Below, piece by piece: positions 35,688 to 46,100 of a DNA stretch of 64,000 nt; position 1 is the first letter of the stretch, and every line of letters begins with the position of its first letter. This DNA comes from Geitlerinema sp. BBD 1991-9 (GTDB lineage: Bacteria; Cyanobacteriota; Cyanobacteriia; Cyanobacteriales; Geitlerinemataceae): positions 22,762 to 86,761 of the forward strand of contig LWRO01000010.1 in assembly GCA_001657325.1 (NCBI GenBank), in the 5' to 3' direction. The notes below the pieces were generated by a model. That model searched no databases. It had not been told where the DNA came from and saw nothing but the letters and a program-made list of their open reading frames with translations. The translations under genes and the position numbers were made by a program.

Positions 35688-38666
35688 TTATTCCGCACCT
35701 TCAATCGGTGCAAAACCGTGACGTTGAATGTTTTCCGTAATCGTGCGCGGTTCTAAAAACTGCAACACGTAATCGGAACCTCCCGCCTTAGAACCCACAC
35801 CGGAAAGCTTGAATCCGCCAAAGGGTTGACGTGAAACGATCGCCCCCGTAATTCCACGATTGATATAGAGATTTCCCACTTCAAACTCCGCCATTGCTCG
35901 ATCGATATGAGATGGCGTTCGCGAATACAACCCACCCGTCAAAGCGTAATTGGTTGAGTTCGCCACCGTTAACGCTTCGTCGAAATCCTTGACTTTCAAC
36001 ACCGCCAACACAGGGCCGAAAATTTCCTCTTGAGCGATCGTCGCATCTGGCGAAACCTCCGTCAAAACTACAGGTCCCACAAAATACCCCGGTTCCGGCG
36101 AGGGAATTTCGATCGCGAGATTTCCTTCCGCCTTTCCTTTAGCGATATACTCGCGAATCCGTTGCTGTGCTTTCGCGTCAATCACTGGCCCCACTTGCGT
36201 ACTGGGTTTCGACGCATCTCCCACGTTGAGCGATCGAACCGCTTCCACCACGCGAGACACAAAACTGTCGTACACCGACTCAACCACCACCACACGGGAA
36301 CACGCCGAACATTTCTGTCCGCTGTAGCCGAACGCCGACTGAATAACCCCTGCAACGGCTTGGTCTAAATCCGCACTTTCATCGATAATAACCGCGTTTT
36401 TACCCCCCATTTCCGCGATGACTCGTTTGAGGTGTTTTTGTCCCGGTTGTAAAACCGCAGCTTCGCGGTAAATCTGACATCCGACTTCCTGAGAACCCGT
36501 AAACACGATGGTGTTGATGTCGGGATGCTTCACCAAATGCGCCCCCACCGTCGAACCTTTTCCGGGGATAAACTGAAAGACGCCTTTGGGAATTCCCGCT
36601 TCGATGAGGATTTCCGCCAACTTCGCCGCGATGACGCTAGAGACTTCCGCCGGTTTCAACAACGTACAGTTTCCCGCCACTAGCGACGCAACTGTCATCC
36701 CCGTGGGAATGGCGAGGGGGAAGTTCCAAGGCGAAATCACGAGGGTGATTCCCCGAGGTTGGTAGTGGTAGCGGTTGTTTTCGCCGGGGATGTCGTAGTT
36801 CGCCCCCGATTCGAGGCGTTCCATTTCGTCGGCGTAGTAGCGACAGAAATCGATGGCTTCCGAAACTTCCGCATCCCCTTCTTTTAACGGTTTCCCCACT
36901 TCAAACACCATGACAGCGTTGAGTTCGTGGCGACGCTGTTCGAGAAGTTCGGCGGCTTTGCGGAGAATGGCGGCTCGATCGATCGTCGGTGTTCGCCGCC
37001 ACTGTTGAAACGCAGCTTTAGCGGTGGCGACGGCGAGATCGGCTTGTTCGATCGAAATTTGTCCGACAACCCCCACCACTTCCTCGGGATTGGAGGGATT
37101 GAGGGAATTTACAGTATTAGCGGTTTCGACGTATTCCCCGTTAATCCAAGGGCGATAGGATTTTCCGAGTTGCTGTCGGACGAGATCGATCGCCGCCAAT
37201 CCCTTATCTCGTAACGCTGTGTCGGCGTAATCGCTATCGGCGGCGTTGGGGAAGGGTAACGCATCCGGGGCGAACTCCGGTTTTTCGGGATCGGGTTTTG
37301 GCGGAGAGATCAACGCCTCGACGGGGCGATTTTCCAAATTCTGACGCAAAAACGAACTGTTCGCCGTGTTTTCCAGCAATCGCCGAATCAGATACGACAT
37401 TCCCGGTAACAGTTCACCGTAGGGACAGTACACGCGAACTCGATGTCCCCGTTGCGCGAGGACTTTCGCCAGTTTGTCCCCCATTCCGTAAAGCACTTGC
37501 ATCTCGAAGCGGCGACGGGGAATGTTGAGGGTTTCGGCGATCGAACAAGCTAAGGCTTGCGATCGAACGTTGTGACTCCCGATCGCTGCATATATATAAG
37601 TGTGATTTTCCAGCAACAACCGCGTCAAACGCTCGAAGTTTGCATCGGTGGCGGCTTTGTCATTGTAAACCGGCTGTTTCCAGTGGTGTTGTTGCGATCG
37701 AATCGTCTCGCGATCCCAATACGCACCTTTTACCAGGCGAACCGTCAGAGGCGTTCCCCGCTCTTTCACCCAATCGATTAACCCTTGTAAATCTCGTTCC
37801 GACTCGCGAAGATACGCCTGAATCGTCATTCCGATGTCGCTGCGATGGCGGAATTCGTCCTCGAGGAGAATCTTTTTGAGAATCGACAGGGTCAGATCCT
37901 TATATTCGTATTGTTCCATGTCGAAGTGAATCGCCGCCCCCACCTTCGCCGCGTGACGCAACAAGTCTCGGACTCGATCGCTGACGCGATCTGCGCTTCC
38001 CTGCGCATCGAGGGGATCGAATTGGGAATAAAAGGCGGTGAGTTTGACGGAAACCTGCACTCGCGGAAGGGTTTCGCCGTCGGCTTCGTCGATTTGGGGA
38101 ACGGAACTCCAGGTTTTCGCCGCTTCCGAAAGCGTCGTCATCAGTTCGAGGTATCGATCGAAATACTGTTGCGCTTCAGCTTCGGTAATGACGGCTTCGC
38201 CGAGAAGATCGATCGTAAACGCCATGTTGTCTTTACGGAGGCGTTCGACAGTTTTGACGACTTTGGGTAAGTTTTCGCCAGCAATGTATTTATAGGCGAG
38301 GGTTTCAACGCCTGTTGCGACAGTGGTTCCGGCGAGTTGTCCCGCCACAGAGTCGCCGCCGCTGAAACTAATCAGTTGTTTGAGTGCGTCGGGAAGTTCG
38401 ACTTCTTCAGTGGTGAGATATTCTTGCAGGTGACGGGCGATTTCGGCTTTGCTTCGCAGGGCGGGTAAGCAGTCGATGAAGCGGAACAACTGCACCCGTA
38501 AGCCGGGGTTACTCATCGCCCAGTCGAGTAGTTTGTCGTCCCAACGCATTCGATCGCGCATTTGGGCGAAAAAACCGCCTTTTTCACGAGTTACGGCGAG
38601 TAATTCTCGGGCGATCTCTTGGGTTTTATCTTCGTAAGGATGGGTTTTAGGTATTTGTGCGACCAC
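35688..38666 (-). CDS. putA: Bifunctional proline dehydrogenase / L-glutamate-5-semialdehyde dehydrogenase
   Basis: A 992-residue enzyme that oxidises proline to glutamate in two steps. The N-terminal half (to about 460) is the FAD-dependent proline dehydrogenase barrel: VSVKLTAFYSQFDPLDAQG, RLVKGAYWDRETIRSQQ and QVLYGMGDKLA. The C-terminal half is an aldehyde dehydrogenase: SPWNFPLAIPTGMTVASLVA, FTGSQEVGCQIYREA, the glutamate motif VIAEMGGKNAVIID and the catalytic cysteine in GYSGQKCSACSRVV. The DNA-binding domain of enteric PutA is absent. The start is a GTG with GGAG seven bases upstream. It is a single gene. Confidence 0.95.
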   Translation of the reverse strand: MVAQIPKTHPYEDKTQEIARELLAVTREKGGFFAQMRDRMRWDDKLLDWAMSNPGLRVQLFRFIDCLPALRSKAEIARHLQEYLTTEEVELPDALKQLISFSGGDSVAGQLAGTTVATGVETLAYKYIAGENLPKVVKTVERLRKDNMAFTIDLLGEAVITEAEAQQYFDRYLELMTTLSEAAKTWSSVPQIDEADGETLPRVQVSVKLTAFYSQFDPLDAQGSADRVSDRVRDLLRHAAKVGAAIHFDMEQYEYKDLTLSILKKILLEDEFRHRSDIGMTIQAYLRESERDLQGLIDWVKERGTPLTVRLVKGAYWDRETIRSQQHHWKQPVYNDKAATDANFERLTRLLLENHTYIYAAIGSHNVRSQALACSIAETLNIPRRRFEMQVLYGMGDKLAKVLAQRGHRVRVYCPYGELLPGMSYLIRRLLENTANSSFLRQNLENRPVEALISPPKPDPEKPEFAPDALPFPNAADSDYADTALRDKGLAAIDLVRQQLGKSYRPWINGEYVETANTVNSLNPSNPEEVVGVVGQISIEQADLAVATAKAAFQQWRRTPTIDRAAILRKAAELLEQRRHELNAVMVFEVGKPLKEGDAEVSEAIDFCRYYADEMERLESGANYDIPGENNRYHYQPRGITLVISPWNFPLAIPTGMTVASLVAGNCTLLKPAEVSSVIAAKLAEILIEAGIPKGVFQFIPGKGSTVGAHLVKHPDINTIVFTGSQEVGCQIYREAAVLQPGQKHLKRVIAEMGGKNAVIIDESADLDQAVAGVIQSAFGYSGQKCSACSRVVVVESVYDSFVSRVVEAVRSLNVGDASKPSTQVGPVIDAKAQQRIREYIAKGKAEGNLAIEIPSPEPGYFVGPVVLTEVSPDATIAQEEIFGPVLAVLKVKDFDEALTVANSTNYALTGGLYSRTPSHIDRAMAEFEVGNLYINRGITGAIVSRQPFGGFKLSGVGSKAGGSDYVLQFLEPRTITENIQRHGFAPIEGAE

Positions 38667-39352
38667 GGGTCAACTCCAATATGAGAAGCGAATTTGTTAA
38701 GAAAAGGAGATATTTTTAATTTTAGTCGATCGGTGCAATACCGTTTTTTGGAGGGTGTCATGCCTAGAAATGCCTGGATCTACAAAGTCTATAAAAAAAT
38801 CTAATTTTGTCAGATTGTTTACAAAACTAAAAAACATTTAGTGCGTTCTCGAGACCCTGCGTTTTGTCAATCTGTGTCAGTAGTCAAGTCGATCGAGTGT
38901 TTTTTTACGCTTGTTATCGAATTTTAGTGTTTTTTTTGATATTTTAATTTCCTTCTAAAACTCTTCTAAATTTCTTGGTTATTGAAACTTTTATTAATGG
39001 CTTTCCATGAAAGATCTCTGACTGTAAACCTCGATCGAATCAATGTAAATAAAATACAAAAAGAAGCAAATAAAAGATCGAAAAATTCCTTGATAAAAAA
39101 TCAACACTTTTTAAAATATTACCAAAGCAACCTTATTGAGGCTTAACAAAAGTTTATCTAATTTTAACGTTTTTTAAAAAATGCTTTATACCAGATCGGC
39201 ATTTCCCAAATTTTATATAAAATTGGGTGAAATGCTTTAAAAATAAGCATTTTGGACATATTTACCAACACTTACTCTGAGTTAAAAACTATACAACAAC
39301 TTTTATTCGTGACAAACGAAAAGATCCTTTTATCGATCGATCTGTTATCAAG

Positions 39353-39404
39353 ATTAGACGCTCGACGACAAGCCCTTACTAAAAGCCAATAAGCGTCTAA
39401 TTTT
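39353..39404 (+). other. 10-bp stem-loop followed by T-run, possible small-RNA end
   Basis: ATTAGACGCT (39353-39362) pairs perfectly with AGCGTCTAAT (39392-39401) across a 29-nt loop, and TTTT follows. The loop is long for a terminator, so a structured RNA element is also possible. Confidence 0.4.
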
Positions 39405-39807
39405 ACTACCACAGTGAACTTCGTCACCCATTATCCATCTTCTTAAACTTCTCTTTAATCAATAAGAGCTGAGAAGAAGCCTGAGCGCCCAAAAAGCTGA
39501 AAGCACGATCGCTTCACCCGAAAAAAATTTTCCGAACTACGACATCGATCGTGGTTTTTAAAGGCTATATGAATCACCACTGCATTTTTGTGAAGATTTC
39601 ATGAACCCATAAATTTTATCGTTGATTTTCTATGTAAAAACACATAGGATTTTCCTATAAATAATTTAGTTCAGCTGCAAAAATACGCAGAATAGCTCAC
39701 AAGCAAGAGTCATTCTCGATCGTTCACGCCCCGCTGTATCGCCAAGATCGCCCACATTAGGCTTGTTCCCGCTTCTCTTTTTGGCTTTCAGTTATGTGAA
39801 TGAAAAA

Positions 39808-39836
39808 GACTTCCGTCCAGGAAAGTCTGAGTTTTT
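39808..39836 (+). terminator. Terminator-like hairpin in the long non-coding region
   Basis: AGACTTCC and GGAAAGTCT pair with one bulged base over a short loop, followed by GAG and five T. No gene precedes it on this strand within 1 kb, so if it works it ends a non-coding transcript. Confidence 0.45.
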
Positions 39837-40003
39837 GTGCGGCCGTTTGTAGCCACTGCTTCGACATTCATGACAACTGAGCGATCGTCACATTTTGAAT
39901 TTTTGAAGATCTCGCACTTAGGACAAAGTTAGATCGAGCGATTTCTGTATTTCCCTACAAGCTTGAAATTGTCGCGTAAATTGGTACATCTAAGGAAATT
40001 GCA

Positions 40004-40195
40004 ATGCTCGATCGATACTTCTCAGACAGTTCGAGTTTGACGATATTCGGCAAGTTCACGCCCTCAGCATTCTTCACAATCTCCCAACTCCCAAAAATTA
40101 TCGAGGAATCTTCAAAACCATGGAAGGCAACAATTCTACCCCCAACTCGAATAATCCACCAGCCACCTTTAGCAGTCTCATCGTCGATACTTTAG
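40004..40195 (+). other. Upstream frame with strong ribosome-binding site overlapping the giant gene's start
   Basis: ATG at 40004 has AAGGAA eight bases upstream, the best initiation site in the region. It opens a 63-codon frame (MLDRYFSDSSSLTIFG...) that overlaps the start of the giant gene in another frame. It may be a leader peptide, or the real N-terminus of the giant protein separated by a one-base frameshift near 40113-40120. Confidence 0.4.
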
Positions 40196-43100
40196 TTGAC
40201 GAAAACGACGGGAACTTGAGTGCTGGCGACTTATCCCTACGAGAAGCCCTCAGCTCGATCGATCCAGGTGGAACGATTACTTTTGCTCCAAATCTTGCGA
40301 CTCAAAATGCTGGCTTCGGCTTAGGGACAATTGGCTTAACTCTCGGGAGACTGACGATCGACAAAGCTGTCAATATTAACGGCTTAGGTGCCGATCTACT
40401 CAAAATAAGTAGCAATAACACATTTGACGTGCTTTCGGTTAACGATTTTAGCCCGAACCAAATTAATGTCACTATTGACGGCTTAGCAATTATCGATAGT
40501 GCCGGTACAGGTATCGACAATTCCGAGAGCCTCACCCTATCTAACAGCCTAATTGAAAACAATACTCAGGGTGGTATTGCAAACTTTAATGGAAACCTCA
40601 ATGTCTTTAACAGTGTTATCGCTGGTAATACTGGTCCAGCTTCTAGTGGTGGCTTTATTTCGGGCAGTCTTGGAGGAGGAGGAATTGCCAATATTGAAGG
40701 CTTTACTCAAGTCGTTGGTAGCACTCTTATCGGGAATACAACAACGATAGGAGATGGTGGTGGTATCCTCAATTTTGCAGGCACTCTTGAGGTGAGTGAC
40801 AGTAATATTACGGGCAACATCACAACTGGCACGGGTGGTGGTATCTACAACAGGGGACTGGCCACTGTAACGCGCACGACTCTCTCTAATAATGATGCTA
40901 GTGCTGGGGGAGGTGTATACGTCCGAGGCGAATTAACCGTCAGTGACAGCACTATCCATAGCAACAGTGCAACATCTAATGGTGGCGGTATTGACGCTTT
41001 GGCCTATAGCAATATCAGCCTTACCAACAGCACAATTTCTGGCAACGTTGCGAACCAAACTGGTGGCGGTATTGGTTATCTCTACGGTGGCACGCTGGCA
41101 ATAACCAACACCACCATTACGAATAATACGGCTGGTCAAGGAACTGGCGGCGCGATCTTCCGGCCTAGTCCTTATTACAGTGGTTCACTGATTAAAAACA
41201 GCATCATTGCAGGTAACATCGGGACGAATCCAGATGTTGAAGGGACACTGACCAGCGGTGGCTATAACTTAATTGGTAACGGTAATGGTGGAGCATTTAC
41301 AGCGAGTATTGGAGATCGAGTGGGAACCAGTGCCAACCCAATCGATCCCCTGTTAACCCCCCTACAAGATAACGGCGGGCCGAACCTTACTCATGCCCTA
41401 CTCGCCGGGAGTCCTGCCATTGATGCCGCCAATCCCAACGATTTTCCTGCATTCGATCAACGCGGTATCGCTCGTCCTCAAGGTAACGCCCCGGACATCG
41501 GTGCCGTTGAATCAGCATTCTCCGCCGGGCCGCCGAGTCCTGGCACCTTTAGCAATTTGACGGTAGACAGCCTCAGCGATGAATTCGATAGCGATCTCAG
41601 CAGCGGCGACGTTTCGTTACGGGAAGCGATTGTCTATCTTCAGTCAGGTGGCACGATCGACTTTGCCTCAAATTTATCAGGTGGATCGATCGTTCTCGAA
41701 CTCGGCGAACTGCTGGTTGACAAAGACCTCACTATCACTGGTCTCGGTGCGAATAACCTCACCGTCAGCGGGAACAATTTGTCTCGTGTTTTCAACATCG
41801 ATGACGGCGACGATAACACCTCAATCGACGCTAACATCTCAGGGCTAACCATTGCTGATGGCTTTGTACCAGATACTAACAGTCCGCCCGATCGAGGGGG
41901 CGGTATTTTAAGCCGTGAAAACCTAACACTGAGTGACAGCATTGTCAGGGATAACACGTCTGGAGAAGAAGGTGGTGGCGGCCTGTTTAACAATCGAGGA
42001 AATCTCACGGTCGCGAACAGTGTCATTACCAACAACAATGGTTTTATTCTCGGTGGTGGAATTGGCAGCTATCTCGGATCGTTAACGGTCAGCAATAGCA
42101 CGATCGCCTCGAACACAGCCTCATTTGGTGCGGGAATCGATAATATCGGCGGCCGAGTAACCATTGACAGTAGCTCGATCGAAAACAATCAAACTGATAA
42201 CGGCGTGGGTGGAGGTATTCGTAATACCTCTAACTTCGGTTACTACAGCAAGGCCGACCTGACTGTTACCAACAGCACCATCAGTGGCAATACTGCAACA
42301 ATCGGCGGCGGTATCTGGAACTACTCCTACGGCAGTGAGCGCACCTCAGCCTCAATTACCGACAGCACGATCGAGGATAATTCGTCGACTAGCGGGCCAG
42401 GAGGTGGCATTTACAACTACAGGGCCGACCTGAGCCTCACCAACACCACGATCTCCAACAACACAGCAGCAACCGATGGTGGAGGAATTAGCCGTAACGA
42501 TGGTAACTTAACCCTCATCAACAGTACCGTCACACAAAACACAGCATTGGGAAATTACGGGGGAGGAATCAACAGCGACGGCAATCGCGACTACGAACAG
42601 ATTAACGTTATCGAGAGTACGATTAGCAACAACTCATCCGCGAACTTTGGGGGTGGCATTGGCCATACAGGTTCGGGCCGCTTTGAACTGACTCGGAGTA
42701 CGGTTAGCGGTAACGCAGCCGGTGAATCGGGTGGCGGCATTTTCGACAGCGGAAACGAACGATTTATTGTCAGCAATAGTACGATTAGCAGCAACGAAGC
42801 CGGTGAATCGGGTGGTGGCATTTTCAGCAACGGGCCATCGATTCTCAGCAGCACGATCGCCGAGAATACCGCCGATCTCGATGGAGATGGTAGCGGCGAT
42901 GGAGGTGGCCTAGCCTTAAGTAATTATTTTGCCAGCGCTGGAATTACCAATACGATTATCGCGGGTAACTTCGATACACCTGGCAATTCCGGTCTCGGTT
43001 CGATCGAACCTGACGTATCGGGGTCAAGCCTCTCTGGCCTGAGTCTGTATAACTTGATTGGTGATGGTACAGGTAGCACCTTCAATTCCATCTTCAATCA

Positions 43101-46100
43101 AGTGGGAACCTCCACCAACCCCATCGATCCACAGTTAACCCCGTTACAAGACAACGGTGGCCCCACATTAACCCATGCCTTGTTGTCCGGCAGTCCCGCT
43201 ATTAGCGCCGGAGATCCCAACTTTGGAGATTTCAACTTTGCGATAACATCTCCATTTCCCAGTCCAGAGTTTGACCAACGGGGTGCAGGATTCCCGCGTG
43301 TTGTGGGCGATCGCCTCGATCTCGGAGCCGTGGAATCATCGAGCACAGCTCCCTCTCCTAACCTTCCACTTGTCGTCGATACCTTAGAAGATGACGACGA
43401 TTTTGACTTCAGCCCAGGCGATTTATCCCTGCGAGAAGCACTCATTTTAGTTGGCACAGGTGGCACGATTACGTTCGATCCCAATCTGGCGACTCAAGAT
43501 ATCGGTTTTGGCTTAGGCACGATCGGCTTAACCTCCGGAATCAACCAGTTAAACATCAGTAAATCTGTCACCATTGAGGGTTTGGGAGCCAACCAATTAA
43601 CCATTAGTGGCAACGGTAACTCTCGTGTCTTCAAGGTTGACGATGGTAACGACAGCACTTCGATCGACGTTACGATTCAAGGACTGAATATCACCAACGG
43701 TTCTGCTGACCAGGATGGTGGCGGTGTCTTCAACCAGGAAAATTTAACTATCACTGACAGTAACATCAGTGGCAACACCATTACCGGCGATAATCTTCCT
43801 CCAACTTCGTCCGTCCGAATTCCACTTCGAGGGGCAGGAATTTACAGCAACGGCACCCTGACCCTCAACAACACCACAGTCAACGGAAATACGATCGAAT
43901 CTTCCGCAGAATATACCCCAGGTCGCGGTGGGGGAATCTACAGTACTGGCGATTTAAATCTCAACAACAGCACCGTTGCAGGCAACAGCATTAATGGAGG
44001 ATTTAGCCGAGGCGGGGGAATTCACACCCTGGGGACGCTGACCGCTATTGATAGTGCTGTCAACAATAACAACAATTCTGGAAACCGTGGTGAAGGTGGC
44101 GGCATCTACAACCGAGGGGGAAATGTCGAGTTACAAAACAGCGATATCAGTGGCAACCAAACCTATCGTGAGGGTGCCGGCATCCACCATCACAGTGGCA
44201 CGTTTGAGATTGAAAACAGTACTGTCAGTAATAACTCTCAAGGTTTCACGCAGGGTGGCGGCATTTTCAATGGGGGCGAATTTATCGTAACCAGCAGTAC
44301 CATCAGCGGTAATCGCGGCAGTGGCATTTTCAATGGTTACGACGCGGGAGATTTAACAGTCTCTAACAGCGTTATTACGAATAATTCAAATTATTTCGGT
44401 GGAGGCATAAGCATCGATTCTGGAAGTCGTGCAACAGTACGCAACAGTACTATTAGCGGCAACTTGGGAGCCTTCGGTGGAGGTATCCATATTGATGGAT
44501 CGATGAATTCAGTCGGTAGCGGAACTCTGACTTTGATCGATAGCACGATCGACAACAATCGAGCGTTTAACTCCTACGATGGCTTGGGTGGAGGCATCAG
44601 CAACTGGGGAACGATCGACGTTATCAGCAGCACGGTGAGTAACAACCAAGCAGGTGAAGAAGGTGGTGGTATCCACAATCGGGGTATCTTTAACCTGACT
44701 AATAGCTCTGTGAGTGGTAACACTGTGAGTGGTAACACAGTAGCCGGTGGTGGTATTTTCAACTCCGCCGACTTGACAGTGACCAATAGTACGATTACAG
44801 CCAATACTGTTGATAGTACGGGGAATAATTCCTTTGGTGGTGGCGGCATTTTCATGGATTCGGGTGTGGTTCAAATCGCCAACACCATCGTTGCTGGGAA
44901 CTTCGATACAGCTAATTCCAGTGTGGGAACAGACGTACTCGGCGACTTCACCAGTAATGGCTACAACTTAATTGGAGACGGCGCTGGTAGCACTGGCTTC
45001 ACCAATACTGGCGACCTGGTCGGTACTACTACGACTCCCATCGACCCCTTGTTAACTCCGCTACAAGACAACGGCGGTTCAACTTTCACCCATGCCTTGC
45101 TCTCTGGCAGCCCTGCCATTAATGCCGGAGATCCTAATTTTGCCCCTCCCCCTGAGTTCGACCAACGGGGTACGGGATTCCCGCGTATCGTCAATAGTCG
45201 CCTCGATATCGGAGCCTTTGAATCTTCGAGTACGCCCCCCCCTCCTCCTCCCCCGAATAACCCTCCTCTAGCCGTTGATGACAGTTTCAGTCTCGATGAA
45301 GACACATCACTTACAGGGGACGTGTTACTCAACGACAACGATCCCGATGGCGATCCGCTCAGCGTCTCACTCCTCAATGACGTACTCAACGGTAGCCTCA
45401 CCCTGAATATTGATGGGTCATTTACTTACACTCCCGAGCCTAATTTCAATGGCTCAGATAGCTTCGTTTACGAAGTCATCGATAACCAGGGAGGCAGTGC
45501 AACAGCAACCGTTAATCTAAGCATCAACCCCGTCAACGACGCTCCGGTTGCCGTAGACGATAGCGCCAGCACCGCCGAAAACACAGCCGTAACCCTCGAC
45601 GTACTCAGCAACGACACCGATATCGATGGCGATACCTTGAGTGTCAGCAGTGTCGGTACACCAACCAACGGAACGGTAGCTCTCAATCCCGACGGAACCG
45701 TTACCTACACGCCAAACGCAGGCTTCAGCGGCACAGACAACTTCACTTACGAAGTCAGCGACGGCAACCTCACCGACACCGCTACCGTCGCTCTGGCAGT
45801 CAACCCCGTCAACGACGCTCCAGTGGCCGCAGACGATAGTTTCAATGGCGACGAGGATACCAACCTCAACGGCAACGTCTTAGCCAACGACAGCGACCCC
45901 GATAACGACCCGTTGACGGCGAGTTTGCTAAGTGATGTCAGTAACGGTAGCCTCACGTTCAACCCCGACGGCAGCTTTACTTACACCCCCAACGCCAACT
46001 TCAACGGTAGCGACAGCTTCACCTACGAAGTTAGCGACGGCAGCCTCACCGACACCGCTACCGTCGCTCTGGCAGTCAACCCCGTCAACGACGCTCCGGT

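Larger units (their letters stand above)
38667..40119. other. Long AT-rich non-coding region upstream of the giant secreted protein
   Basis: About 1.45 kb with no credible long ORF and clearly lower G+C than its neighbours. Structures seen: a micro-ORF with GGAGGG at 38760-38804; a 10-bp-stem hairpin with T-tail at 39353-39404; small competing hairpins at 39630-39658; a terminator-like hairpin at 39808-39836; and a short overlapping frame from an ATG at 40004. It probably contains a long 5' leader and perhaps one or more small RNAs. Confidence 0.5.
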
